From NCBI RefSeq assembly GCF_014235185.1, contig NZ_CP060131.1, positions 5,091,501 to 5,155,500 of the forward strand: a stretch of DNA of 64,000 nucleotides. Reading direction: 5' to 3'. Below the pieces are notes generated by a model. The model did no database searches, was not told the origin of the DNA, and saw only the letters and a list, made by a program, of their open reading frames with translations. Origin of the DNA: Pseudonocardia petroleophila (GTDB taxonomy: Bacteria > Actinomycetota > Actinomycetes > Mycobacteriales > Pseudonocardiaceae). Below, one piece after another: positions 34,230-43,321 of the stretch. How positions within the stretch are numbered: the first letter of the stretch is position 1; every line of letters begins with the position of its first letter. Position numbers and translations under genes: made by a program.

Positions 34230-36884
34230 TTGAGCATCGACGTCCCGTCGTCCGCCGGCACCCTCGGTCCCACCGGGCTGACCGCGGACGAGGCCGCCCG
34301 TCGGCTCGCCGCCGACGGCCCCAACGCACTGCCCCGCCCCCGGCCCCCGTCGCCGCTGATGCTCCTGCTGCGCCAGCTCACGAACTTCTTCGCGGTGATG
34401 CTGTGGATCGCCGCGGCGCTCGCGTTCGTCGGCGGCACACCCGCGCTGGGGGTGGCGATCGCGCTCGTGGTGCTGGTCAACGGGGTCTTCGCGTTCGCGC
34501 AGGAGTACCGGGCCGACCGCGCGGGGCAGCGGCTGCAGGACCTGCTGCCGGTGCGGGCCACCGTCCTGCGCGACGGGCGGCGCACCGAGGTCCCCGCCGC
34601 CGACCTGGTGCGCGGAGACCTCGTCCTGCTCGAGGCCGGTGACCGGATCAGCGCCGACCTCACCCTGGCCCGCGTCGACGGGCTCGCGGTCGACGCGTCC
34701 ACGCTCACCGGCGAGAGCGTGCCCGTCCATCCCGAGCCGGGCGATGCGGTGTCCGCGGGGACGTTCGTCGCGCAGGGCGGGGCCCGGGCGGTCGTCACCG
34801 CGGTCGGACCGGCCACCCGGCTGGCCGGGATCGCCGCCACCACGCAGCAGACCCGGCGCCACGCCGGACCGCTGACGGTGCGGCTCGACCAGGTGATCCG
34901 GGTGGTCGGCGTCGTCGCGCTGGCCGTCGGCGCGGCGTTCTTCGGGATCGCGCTGCTGCTCGGCACGGGGCTGACCGAGGGGTTCCTGCTCGCCGTCGGG
35001 GTGACGGTGGCGCTGGTCCCGGAGGGTCTCCTGCCCACGGTCACGCTGTCGCTGGCCCGGGCCGCGCACACCATGGCGGGCCGCCACGCGCTCGTGCGAC
35101 GGCTGGAGGCGGTGGAGACGCTCGGCTCCACGACCGTGATCTGCACCGACAAGACCGGGACGATCACCGGCAACCAGATGTCGGTGGTGCGGGTGTGGAC
35201 CCCGCAGGGGGTCGCGCGGGTCCACGGCACCGGGTACGACCCCGCCGGCACCGTCGACGCCGGGGCGGGCGCGGGGGCGGCCGTCGTCGCCCTCGCCGGG
35301 GTCGCCGTGCGGTGTGCGACCGGCCGGACCGTGCACCGCGACGGGACCTGGGTGCCCGTCGGCGACCCGATGGAGGTGGCGGTGCACGTCCTCGCCCTGC
35401 GCTGCGGGCTGGACACCGACGCCGACGAGGCGGCCCGCCCGGACGTGCGGCGGGTGGGCTTCACCCCGGCGCGGCGACGCAGCCTCGCCGTGGTCGGCGG
35501 CCCCGGCGTCCCGACGGTGGCCGTGTCCGGTGCCCCGGACGCCGTCCTGGCCCTGTGCGGGGACGACGGGGTCGCCGCCGCCGAGGTCGAGCGGATGGCG
35601 GCGTCCGGACTGCGGGTGCTGGCCGTGGCGGCGGGCCCCCTGCCGGCCGGGGCCGATCCCGCCGGACCCCTCGATGCGCTGGAGACCGGCCTGCGCCTGC
35701 TGGGGCTGATCGCGCTGCAGGACCCGCCCCGGGCCGGGGTCGCCGAGGCGATGCGCACCTGCCGCGGCGCCCGGGTGCGGCTGACGATGATCACCGGTGA
35801 CCACCCGACGACGGCGCGCGCGATCGCCGAGCAGGTCGGGCTCGCGCTGCCCGGGAGCCCGGTGCTCGTCGCGGCGGACCTGCCCGCCGACGAGACCGCG
35901 CTCGGGATCGCCGTCGACGTCGACGGGGCGGTCATCGCCCGCGCGGCGCCGCAGGACAAGCTGCGGATCGCCCGCGCGCTGCGGGCCCGCGGGCACGTCG
36001 TGGCCATGACCGGCGACGGCGTGAACGACGGGCCGGCCCTGCGCGCGGCCGACATCGGCATCGCCATGGGCGCCTCCGGAACCGACGTCGCCCGCGAGGC
36101 GGCCGACCTGGTCCTGCTCGACGACCACGTCGCCACCATCGTCACCGCGGTCACCTACGGGCGGGCCACGTTCGCGAACATCCGCCGCTTCCTCACCTAC
36201 CACCTCACCGACAACGTCGCCGAGCTCGCGCCGTTCGCGGTCTGGGGCCTGTCCGGGGGTGGTGTGCCGCTCGCGATCGGGGTGCTGCAGATCCTCGCCC
36301 TCGACATCGGCACCGACCTGCTCCCCGCGCTCGCCCTCGGGGCCGAACCGCCCGCCCGGGACGTCCTCGCGGGACCGGCGCGGACGGGACGGCTGCTCGA
36401 CGCGCGCCTGCTGGGCCGGGCGTTCGGGGTGCTCGGCCCGGTCCAGGCGGCCGTCCAGCTCGGCGCGTTCCTCACCGTGCTCACCGCGGGCGGCTGGCAC
36501 TGGGGCGGGGACGCCCCGGCCGGGCTGATCGCCGCGGCGTCGGGCACCGCGTTCACGGTGGTGGTGCTGGGCCAGCTGGCCAACGCGTTCGCCTGCCGCA
36601 GCGAACGGCGCCCGGTCGGGCGATGGTCGCTGTCGGGCAACCACCTCCTGCTCGGGGCCGTGGCGGCGGAGCTGGTGCTGCTCGGGGTGTTCCTCGCCGT
36701 GCCCCCGGTGGCCGGGGTGCTCGGCCACACGGTCCCCACCCCGCTCGGCTGGGGCCTCGCCCTGCTGGTCGTCCCGGCGCTCCTGCTCGCCGACGCCGGG
36801 TACAAGGCGGCCGCGCGGCACAGGACGGACGGGTCCGACGGCGGCGCCCGGGCGGGCCGGACGGCCCCGACCTCACCGGGGTGA
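34230..36884 (+). CDS. cation-transporting P2-type ATPase (CtpF-like)
   Basis: An 884-residue ATPase. I choose the TTG at 34230 because GGAGGAG lies just before it and the protein then begins with a typical cation-ATPase N-terminal domain (LTADEAARRLAADGPNALP). LTGESVPVH lies near residue 161, VALVPEGLLPTVTLSLA in M4, the phosphorylation site CTDKTGTITGNQM near 307, and MTGDGVNDGPAL near 593. The PEGL motif and M5-M6 region fit calcium- or sodium-type pumps rather than heavy-metal pumps. M. tuberculosis CtpF is the DosR-regulon counterpart. No metal-binding N-terminal repeats occur. Confidence 0.92.
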   Translation: MSIDVPSSAGTLGPTGLTADEAARRLAADGPNALPRPRPPSPLMLLLRQLTNFFAVMLWIAAALAFVGGTPALGVAIALVVLVNGVFAFAQEYRADRAGQRLQDLLPVRATVLRDGRRTEVPAADLVRGDLVLLEAGDRISADLTLARVDGLAVDASTLTGESVPVHPEPGDAVSAGTFVAQGGARAVVTAVGPATRLAGIAATTQQTRRHAGPLTVRLDQVIRVVGVVALAVGAAFFGIALLLGTGLTEGFLLAVGVTVALVPEGLLPTVTLSLARAAHTMAGRHALVRRLEAVETLGSTTVICTDKTGTITGNQMSVVRVWTPQGVARVHGTGYDPAGTVDAGAGAGAAVVALAGVAVRCATGRTVHRDGTWVPVGDPMEVAVHVLALRCGLDTDADEAARPDVRRVGFTPARRRSLAVVGGPGVPTVAVSGAPDAVLALCGDDGVAAAEVERMAASGLRVLAVAAGPLPAGADPAGPLDALETGLRLLGLIALQDPPRAGVAEAMRTCRGARVRLTMITGDHPTTARAIAEQVGLALPGSPVLVAADLPADETALGIAVDVDGAVIARAAPQDKLRIARALRARGHVVAMTGDGVNDGPALRAADIGIAMGASGTDVAREAADLVLLDDHVATIVTAVTYGRATFANIRRFLTYHLTDNVAELAPFAVWGLSGGGVPLAIGVLQILALDIGTDLLPALALGAEPPARDVLAGPARTGRLLDARLLGRAFGVLGPVQAAVQLGAFLTVLTAGGWHWGGDAPAGLIAAASGTAFTVVVLGQLANAFACRSERRPVGRWSLSGNHLLLGAVAAELVLLGVFLAVPPVAGVLGHTVPTPLGWGLALLVVPALLLADAGYKAAARHRTDGSDGGARAGRTAPTSPG

Positions 36885-37064
36885 CCGGCCGCCGTGGGCC
36901 TGCGGTGGACGGATGGCCGTCCCCCGGTCGGGCACGGTCGGCGCGCCCACCCGGATGGGGTGAACAGGGTCGTCGTGGCGGTGGAGGTCGTCCTGGGCGC
37001 TACGCTCGGAGCTGACGTCGATGTGAGAGGTGCGATCGGGCGACCGACGTCGTGAGGAGGGGCC

Positions 37065-37439
37065 GTGCGGATCGGGGAGCTGTCCACCCGCACCGGGGCG
37101 AGCGTCCGCTCGCTGCGGTACTACGAGGAGCAGGGCCTGCTCGGCAGCGTCCGCAGCACCGGCGGCCAGCGCCACTACCGTGACGCCGACGTCGAGCGGG
37201 TCCGGCTGCTCCAGCGGCTCTACGGCGCCGGGCTGTCGAGCCGGACGATCGCGGCCGTCCTGCCGTGCGTGGACGCACCGAGCGAGCACGCCAGCGACGA
37301 CGCCTACGCGCGGCTCATCGAGGAGCGCGACCGGCTCGACGCCCACATCGTCGACCTGACGCGGACCCGCGACTCCCTCGACGCCCTGATCGAGACGAAC
37401 CGGCGGACGCGACCGGGATCACCGCGACGCCGGGCGTGA
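37065..37439 (+). CDS. MerR-family regulator
   Basis: A 124-residue protein starting at GTG after GAGGAGG. RIGELSTRTGASVRSLRYYE and GLLGSVRSTGGQRHYRDADV form the MerR winged helix; a coiled-coil helix follows (YARLIEERDRLDAHIVDL). Only one Cys is present, in LPCVDAPSE, so it is not a classical metal or iron-sulfur sensor. It may act on the SoxR-like dyad at 38990 or the shared element at 38863, both close by; this is inference. A TACGCT -10-like box lies near 37000. Confidence 0.9.
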   Translation: MRIGELSTRTGASVRSLRYYEEQGLLGSVRSTGGQRHYRDADVERVRLLQRLYGAGLSSRTIAAVLPCVDAPSEHASDDAYARLIEERDRLDAHIVDLTRTRDSLDALIETNRRTRPGSPRRRA

Positions 37440-37572
37440 GGGTGCCCCGGGACCCGGACCGGGCGGCGGTCGACGACGGGGTCGGCCCGGACCGCCACGC
37501 CGGACACCGCGCGACGCATCGAGCGCGGGGAGGATCGTGCGCGAACGGGTCGTGATGGACGACGGCCCGGGA

Positions 37573-38815
37573 TCACCCCGGTGACCGCACCGGCTCGTCG
37601 AGCCCGCGGAACACCGGCGCCGCGAGCGCGACGAGCGCCGTGACGCCCGCGAGCGCGGCGATCAGCACCCCCGCGGCGGGCAGCCCGGCCGTGGCCGCGA
37701 CGGCGGCGATCGGGGCCGTGGTGAGCGCCGGTGCGGTGAGCAGCACGGTGTTCTGGGCGCCGAGCACCCGGCCGCGCACGGCGTCCGGGGTGGCCTCGAC
37801 CGTCAGCACCCCGAGCACCGCCGACGCCGGGGCACCGGTGAGCCCGGCCATCGCGGCGCCGCCGAGCACCACCCACGGCGACGCCATGCTGCCGACGGCG
37901 ACGAACCCGGCCGGGAAGCCGCCCATCCCGATCACGAACCAGGTGCGCCGGGCGACCCGACCCGCGAGTGCGGCGAACAGGGCGGAGCCGGCGATGCTGC
38001 CCGCGGCGATCGCGCTGAGCGTCAGCCCGGTCAGCGCGGGGAGTCCCTCGGCGGTGAAGTACGCGGGCATCAAGGTGCTCTGCAACGAGCTCAGCACGGC
38101 GATCAGCACCGCGCCGACCAGCGTGGCACCCCGGACGAGCCGGTGGCGGCCGAGGAAGCACCACCCCGCCACGAGGTCCTCCGCGACCTGGCGGGCGGCG
38201 CCCGTCCCGACCACGGTCGCCCGTGGGGACACCCGTCCGGTGCGCGGGTCGAGCGTGAGGGTCAGCAGGGCGGCGAGCAGGCTCGTCGCCGACGTCGCCA
38301 GCAGCAGCCCCGCGGAGATCCCGAACAGGGCGACGAACAGGCCGCCGAGGCCGGGTCCGGCCAGCAGCAGGACGTTGCCGACGGTCTCGCGGGTCGCGAC
38401 CAGCCGCTCGAGCCGCGCCGGCCGCGAGGGGCCCGGCCCGGCCAGCGCGGGCAGCAGCGTCTCCTGGGCGGTCGTGCCCGGCACCCGGATCACCGCGCCG
38501 ACCACGCCGAACAGCAGCAACCAGCCCATGTCCAGGCCGTACGGGGCGTCGACGAGCGGCAGCGCAGCCAGCGAGGCGGCCGCGAGCAGGTCGCAGACCA
38601 CCGACACCCGGCGCCGGTCGAGCCGGTCGACCAGCAGACCGGACCACAGCCCGGTCACGGCCGAGGCCGCGGTCGACACGGTCGCCAGCAGACCGGCGGC
38701 GAGCACGGCGCCGGTGCGGTCGAGCACGAGCAGCGGCAGCACGACGCCGGCGGCGCCGCGCCCGAGCAGCGACAGCCCGGTAGGCCGCGAAGTAGGCGGC
38801 GACGGTGCGGCGCAT
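37573..38815 (-). pseudogene. MFS exporter (EntS-like), N-terminal frameshift
   Basis: About 410 residues with 12 predicted helices (VLPLLVLDRTGAVLAAGLLA, WSGLLVDRLDRRRVSVVCDL with the conserved inter-helix D-R-x-x-R-R loop, and later PDAVRGRVLGAQN). The natural start is ATG 38815 after AGGAGGACCCG, giving RRTVAAYFAAY. The rest of the transporter (TGLSLLGRGAAG onward) lies in a different frame, with the shift near 38775-38785. No other start exists in the long frame. A single-base sequencing indel is the simplest explanation; if real, the gene is dead. Confidence 0.7.
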
Positions 38816-38862
38816 CGGGTCCTCCTCCCGGCGTGGATCCACGACGGTCGACGTGGTGGGAC

Positions 38863-38895
38863 CAGGGAAGGTCGTGCCGCCGCGGCACACTCGAG
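38863..38895 (-). promoter_or_regulatory. shared palindromic promoter element, copy 2
   Basis: The minus strand begins CTCGAGTGTGCCG and contains the palindrome GTGCCGCGGCGGCAC followed by CCTTCCCTG. It matches copy 1 (21701-21733) at 29 of 33 positions and lies 48 bases upstream of the MFS start. Confidence 0.6.
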
Positions 38896-38989
38896 TCCGC
38901 GTGACCTGCACCACGGGCACGTCGCCGCGGGGGCACGGTCCAGCCGCCCGGCGGCCGGCCCTGTGTCGCACACGTCACATCGACTGGAA

Positions 38990-39007
38990 CCTGACACCGG
39001 TGTCAGG
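38990..39007. promoter_or_regulatory. SoxR/MerR-type 18-bp operator
   Basis: CCTGACACCGGTGTCAGG is a perfect 18-base palindrome. It is flanked by TGGAAC on the left and TAGCGT on the right, 20 bases apart, the over-long spacer typical of MerR-activated promoters. It lies 61 bases before the oxidoreductase start at 39068. The MerR gene at 37065 is the nearest candidate activator. Confidence 0.65.
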
Positions 39008-39067
39008 AACTAGCGTGGCGCCGTCCTCGACCGAGCGTCGGCCGGGGAGTGTGCGAAAGGATCCGTC

Positions 39068-39994
39068 ATGAGCACGGCTCTCGGGTACCGGACCTTCGGT
39101 GCCGCCGACGTCCAGGAGTTCTTCGACCGGCCCGACCCGTCGCCCGGTCCGGGCGAGGTCCTCGTCCGCGTCGCGGCCGCGGGGGTCAACCCGCTCGACC
39201 ACCTGCTCCGTTCCGGGCACGTCCGCGAGCTGAACGGCCACCTGCCCTTCCCCCAGGTCCTGGGGATGGAGGCGGCCGGCACCGTGCTGGCCGTGGGTGA
39301 GGAGGTGACCGGCCTGGCCGTCGGCGACCGGGTCACGGGGTTCGCCCTGACCGGTGCGGGCACCTACGCGGGCACGACCCTGCTGCTCGCCGCATCCACC
39401 GCCCGCATCCCCGACGCGCTGCCGGCGACCTGGGCGGCGACCGTCCCCGTCTCCGGCACCACCGCGCTCGACGTCCTCGACCAGCTCGCGCTGCCCGCCG
39501 GGGCGGCAGTGCTCGTGAACGGCGTCGGCGGGGGCGTCGGGTCGGCCGTGGCCCAGATCGCGCGCGACCGCGGCCTGGCCGTCGTCGGCACCGGCAGCGC
39601 CGCCAAGCGAGAGCGCGCGACGGCGATCGGGGCGGTCTTCGTCGACTACGCCGCCGGGGACCTCGTGGAGCGCGTCCGGGCGCACGCCCCGGGCGGCGTG
39701 GACGCGGTGGTCGACACGGTCGGGGGTGCCTCCCTGCGCGCGGTCGCCCCGCTGGCGCCGACGCCGGACGCGCTCGTCTCCGTCGGGGACCGGTCGGTGA
39801 CCGAGCTGGGCGGTGCGTTCGTCCGACGCCGGCTCGACCGCAGCGGCCTCGAGCACGTCGCCGACCTGATGGTCACCGGACGGCTCGACCCGACCGTCGC
39901 GGCGACCTACCCGCTCGCGCGGGCGCAGGAGGCGCTCGCCCTCGTCGAGTCCGGCCACGCCCCGGGCAAGCTCGTCGTCGACATGGCGCTCTGA
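39068..39994 (+). CDS. NADP-dependent quinone oxidoreductase (MDR family)
   Basis: A 308-residue zinc-free medium-chain reductase. PGEVLVRVAAAGVNPLDHLL, LGMEAAGTVLAVGEEV and VLVNGVGGGVGSAVAQIA (NADP loop) are clear. It is the second quinone-oxidoreductase-like gene in the window and is not close to the first (32402-33415). Such genes are often controlled by MerR-type regulators that sense electrophiles, in keeping with the 18-base palindrome upstream. Confidence 0.92.
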   Translation: MSTALGYRTFGAADVQEFFDRPDPSPGPGEVLVRVAAAGVNPLDHLLRSGHVRELNGHLPFPQVLGMEAAGTVLAVGEEVTGLAVGDRVTGFALTGAGTYAGTTLLLAASTARIPDALPATWAATVPVSGTTALDVLDQLALPAGAAVLVNGVGGGVGSAVAQIARDRGLAVVGTGSAAKRERATAIGAVFVDYAAGDLVERVRAHAPGGVDAVVDTVGGASLRAVAPLAPTPDALVSVGDRSVTELGGAFVRRRLDRSGLEHVADLMVTGRLDPTVAATYPLARAQEALALVESGHAPGKLVVDMAL

Positions 39995-40019
39995 CCCCGA
40001 CCGTCCCCGGGAGCGGTGC

Positions 40020-41024
40020 TCAGCGCGCGGCCCGGATGCCGTCGACCCAGTCGTCGATCCGCTCCCACCACGCGTAGAGCCACTCCACGTGCGCGTCCTC
40101 CCCGCGTGGCACCTCGGCCGCGGGGACCAGCCACCAGCGCATCTGCACGGTCCCGTCCAGCGGCAGCTCGCGCCAGACGTCGGCCAGGGTGAACAGGTGG
40201 TCCAGCCCGGCGTGCGCCACCCACACGACGTCGGCCTCGGGGGCCGCGGCGAGCGCGGCGGACACCCCGCCGGGACGCGGCGGGAGGACGTGCCGCATCT
40301 GCTCCGACCGTTGCGCCATCTCCTCGAGACCCTTCGCCCGCAGCCGCTCGATGCCGGCGAGGCGGCGGCGCTGGGTGAAGTTGCCGCCCTCCGGGAAGAT
40401 CACGAACGCGTCGTCGTGGTCCAGGGCGGTCGCGAGCTCACCGATGCGGTGCATCAGCCGGTCCCCGCCGCGGCCGTGGACGAACGTGTTCGGGAGCCGG
40501 TTGAACAGCACGTCGAGGGCGGGGTCCCACTGCATCGCCTCGGTCAGCACGATCCGCGGTTCCCGGGCGTACCAGTTGGTCAGCGCGTGGAGGAGCAGGA
40601 ACGAGTCCCCGGGCCCGGCGTGCCGGCAGAACACCAGCAGCGGGCGGTCGAGGTAGGCGTCCGGCGCCGGGCCCTCGACCTCCACCCGCAGCCGCAGCGC
40701 GCGGGAGGCCTCGCGGTAGAGCACCCGCAGGTACCAGCCGATCAGCTGGTAGTGCAGGTACTGCACCGGCGGGGTGCGGAGGGCCAGCCCGAACCCGGCG
40801 AAAACCCACAGCCCGAACAGCGCCACCAGCAGCGCGCTCTCCAGGACCATCGCGACCACGAGCACCCACAGGACGCGCACCGCCCGCAGCCGGCCCGACA
40901 GGAACGGCGAGCACGCGGCGACCAGCAGCATCGACACCGGCAGGGTCACCAGGACGACCAGGGTCGCCAGCAGCACGGCGGGGGCGAGGACCGTGCGGCG
41001 GATCCACCGCGGTGGCAGGGTCAC
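40020..41024 (-). CDS. 1-acyl-glycerol-3-phosphate acyltransferase-like (PlsC) membrane protein
   Basis: A 334-residue protein. Two or more N-terminal helices (TVLAPAVLLATLVVLVTLPV; LVVAMVLESALLVALFGLWV) precede the acyltransferase domain. FCRHAGPGDSF is the H-x4-D catalytic motif, and FVIFPEGGNFTQRRR the substrate-binding E-G motif. GTG 41024 overlaps the patatin stop by four bases (GTGA). The pair would let one enzyme cleave acyl chains and the other put them back, a lipid-remodelling unit. Confidence 0.88.
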   Translation of the reverse strand: MTLPPRWIRRTVLAPAVLLATLVVLVTLPVSMLLVAACSPFLSGRLRAVRVLWVLVVAMVLESALLVALFGLWVFAGFGLALRTPPVQYLHYQLIGWYLRVLYREASRALRLRVEVEGPAPDAYLDRPLLVFCRHAGPGDSFLLLHALTNWYAREPRIVLTEAMQWDPALDVLFNRLPNTFVHGRGGDRLMHRIGELATALDHDDAFVIFPEGGNFTQRRRLAGIERLRAKGLEEMAQRSEQMRHVLPPRPGGVSAALAAAPEADVVWVAHAGLDHLFTLADVWRELPLDGTVQMRWWLVPAAEVPRGEDAHVEWLYAWWERIDDWVDGIRAAR

Positions 41025-41878
41025 GCCCCACCCCCGACGCCGAGGGCGGCCCGCAGGTAGGCCGTCGACGCGTCGTGCGCGGCGGCGATCCGGGCACCGG
41101 TCGCGCCGACGTCGCGGTAGCGCAGCGCGGCGCGGGTGTCCCACCGCGGGGCGGCGGCTCCGCCGACCGGCAGCACGTGCACCTCGACCCCCTCCGGCAC
41201 GGCGGCGAGGTCGCGGGCGTACCGGTGGCGGCGGGCGATCTCGAACGCCACCATCGCCACCTCCCACGGCCGCCGCGGCGGCCGCAGCGGCGCCGCGATG
41301 CGCCCGACCTGCAGCACGAACACCCGGGTCGCCCCCAGCTCGACGGCGCGGCCCAGCGGGATGCTGTTGACCAGGCCGCCGTCGAGGTAGTGCCGGCCCT
41401 CGATGACCGCGGGCGGCAGCAGTCCCGGCACCGCCGCCGACGCCAGCACCGCGTCCACGAGCGGGCCGCGGTCGAACCAGTGCTCGGAGGCGTCCTCGAT
41501 GCGCGCGGCGCAGCAGGTGAAGCGGACCGGGAGGTCCTCGATCCGCCGGTCCCCCAGCACCTCGGTCACCGCACGGCGCAGCGGGCCCGGCGAGTGCGCG
41601 GCGACCCCGCTGCGGGCCAGCTCGCGCAGCCGTCCGAACGTCCCGGCCGCGAACAGGGCACGGGCGTCGGGTGAGGACCACAGCGCGTCGAGCCGGTCGG
41701 CGACCTCCCCGGCCGGCAGCGCCGCGAGCACCGCCCCGTTCAGGGCCCCGACCGAGGTGCCCAGGACCAGGTCGGGCCGCACCCCCGCGTCGACCAGCGC
41801 CCGCAGCATCCCGACCTGCACGGCGCCCAGGACTCCCCCGCCGCCCAGCACGAACGCCGTGCCACCACCGTCGTCCAT
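41021..41878 (-). CDS. patatin-like phospholipase
   Basis: A 285-residue protein. FVLGGGGVLGAVQVGML is the oxyanion-hole loop, LGTSVGALNG the G-x-S-x-G nucleophile, and YLDGGLVNSIPL the D-G-G of the catalytic dyad. No signal peptide, so it is cytoplasmic or membrane-associated. Translationally coupled to the PlsC-type gene downstream. Confidence 0.93.
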   Translation of the reverse strand: MDDGGGTAFVLGGGGVLGAVQVGMLRALVDAGVRPDLVLGTSVGALNGAVLAALPAGEVADRLDALWSSPDARALFAAGTFGRLRELARSGVAAHSPGPLRRAVTEVLGDRRIEDLPVRFTCCAARIEDASEHWFDRGPLVDAVLASAAVPGLLPPAVIEGRHYLDGGLVNSIPLGRAVELGATRVFVLQVGRIAAPLRPPRRPWEVAMVAFEIARRHRYARDLAAVPEGVEVHVLPVGGAAAPRWDTRAALRYRDVGATGARIAAAHDASTAYLRAALGVGGGA

Positions 41879-41958
41879 CCGGTCCTCCGGGGGTCGGGTG
41901 CGGGCGGACGTTACCCGGCGGACGACCCGCCCGCTCCGCGGCGGAGCCGGACGCCCCG

Positions 41959-42426
41959 TCAGGCCCCCGCGCCGGGCAGCCTCTCCGAGAGCTCGAACAT
42001 GTTGCCCCACGGGTCGCGGAAGAACGCCAGTCTGCGGCTGATGTCCTCGATCTCGAACGGCTCCCCCACCAGGTCGACCCCGCGCCGCTCGAGCTCGGCG
42101 CGGGCCGTGTCGACGGAGTCGACGTGCAGGCAGACGTGCTGGTAGCCGCCGTGGTCGAGGCTCTCGCCGAGGTCGTCGAGCACCGGCTTCGGGTGCGGGA
42201 CCGGGCCGGCCAGCAGCTCCAGGTGGAACTCGTCGTCGTCCGGCGGGCAGAGGTAGGCCAGTCGCAGGTCGCCGTAGGGCCACTCCTGCAGGACCCGGAA
42301 GTCCAGCTTCTCCAGGTACCAGGCCTTGGCGGCGTCGAAGTCCGGGACGCGGACGCCGACGTGGTGGCCGCCGAACGAGGCGAACGGGCTGTCGGGGTGG
42401 CGCGGCGGGTGGGCGGGCATGGGCAC
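41959..42426 (-). CDS. VOC-family dioxygenase/glyoxalase-like protein
   Basis: A 155-residue protein from GTG 42426 (or ATG 42420). FGGHHVGVRVPDFDAAKAWY and QHVCLHVDSVDTARAELERR are the two beta-alpha-beta-beta-beta units; FFRDPWGNMFELSE is the C-terminal metal-site Glu strand. The substrate is unknown. It is followed upstream by a SnoaL-like gene on the same strand, only 13 bases away. Confidence 0.9.
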   Translation of the reverse strand: MPMPAHPPRHPDSPFASFGGHHVGVRVPDFDAAKAWYLEKLDFRVLQEWPYGDLRLAYLCPPDDDEFHLELLAGPVPHPKPVLDDLGESLDHGGYQHVCLHVDSVDTARAELERRGVDLVGEPFEIEDISRRLAFFRDPWGNMFELSERLPGAGA

Positions 42427-42439
42427 GGCGGGGCTCTTC

Positions 42440-42859
42440 CTAGGAGGGGGAGACGCGGTTCCAGAGGTCGGTGAACGCGATCGTGTCGAAGAAGGCGATG
42501 GCCTCGACGATCGCGCCGTCGACCACGCGCAGGTACCAGGTGTAGGTGTTGCGGTAGGGCACGCCGTCCAGGGCGGTGCCCGCTGCGTCGAACAGCGCGA
42601 TGACCCAGTCGGCCTCGGCGTGGAGGGCGCGCACGGTCGGGACGAGGGGGGCCGAGAGGCGGGCGTTGAACGGCCCGATCACGGTGTCCAGGAAGTCCGC
42701 CCGGCCCTCGTAGGTCCGGGAGACCGGGGCGTTGCCGACGATGGTCCACCGGGCGTCCTCGGCGAGGAGGGCGAACGGGCCACCGGTGCCCGCCGCCCAG
42801 TCGTCGAACGCCGCCCGGATCAGCTGCTTCGCCGCGGCGTCGCGGTCGAGATCTCGCAT
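42440..42859 (-). CDS. SnoaL/NTF2-like protein
   Basis: A 139-residue cone-fold protein from ATG 42859. QLIRAAFDDWAAGTGGPFAL, the WTIVGNAPVSRTYEGRADF strand pair and IVEAIAFFDTIAFTDLW are typical of the SnoaL-like superfamily of isomerases, hydrolases and hydroxylation helpers. It forms a likely operon with the VOC gene. Confidence 0.85.
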   Translation of the reverse strand: MRDLDRDAAAKQLIRAAFDDWAAGTGGPFALLAEDARWTIVGNAPVSRTYEGRADFLDTVIGPFNARLSAPLVPTVRALHAEADWVIALFDAAGTALDGVPYRNTYTWYLRVVDGAIVEAIAFFDTIAFTDLWNRVSPS

Positions 42860-42988
42860 GCCCCGAGCCTGCCGCCGGGCGGGTCCCGTCGACAGGTCGG
42901 AACCCACCACCGTGGACGGGTCAGGAGTGGCGGATCACGCCGTGGCCTCGAACGCCTGTTCCCCGACCTCCGTCGCGTCCGGCGTGCG

Positions 42989-43243
42989 TCAGGTCGGCCA
43001 CGCGGGCCGACAGGCCGTGCAGGTGTCCGCGCCCCTGCCCAGTGCCGTGGCCTCCGGGAACTCGTACGGGAAGTCCCGCCGGTCCAGGCCGCACAGCGTC
43101 CGCACGCCGTCGGCACCGTCGACGAGGTGGGTCTCCGCAGTGGGGTGCCGGGTCAGGTCCGGCTTGCCCGCGTACAGCCGCCCGGCGCGCAGGCCCGGGT
43201 AGTCGGACCAGACGAACTTCGCGGCCACGATGATCCGGGACAT
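42989..43243 (-). CDS. small hypothetical protein with Cys motif
   Basis: An 84-residue protein. AAKFVWSDYPGLRAGRLYA is followed by HLVDGADGVRTLCGLDRRDF and ends DTCTACRPAWP. The three Cys and nearby His could bind zinc. No family is recognised. It diverges from the HNH-like gene at 43322. Confidence 0.55.
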   Translation of the reverse strand: MSRIIVAAKFVWSDYPGLRAGRLYAGKPDLTRHPTAETHLVDGADGVRTLCGLDRRDFPYEFPEATALGRGADTCTACRPAWPT

Positions 43244-43321
43244 GACCGCCACTCTAGGCACCTCGACGACCGGTACGGGACCGCACGCGGAGGGAGCCGT
43301 CCGGCGGGCTAGTTTGCCGGG

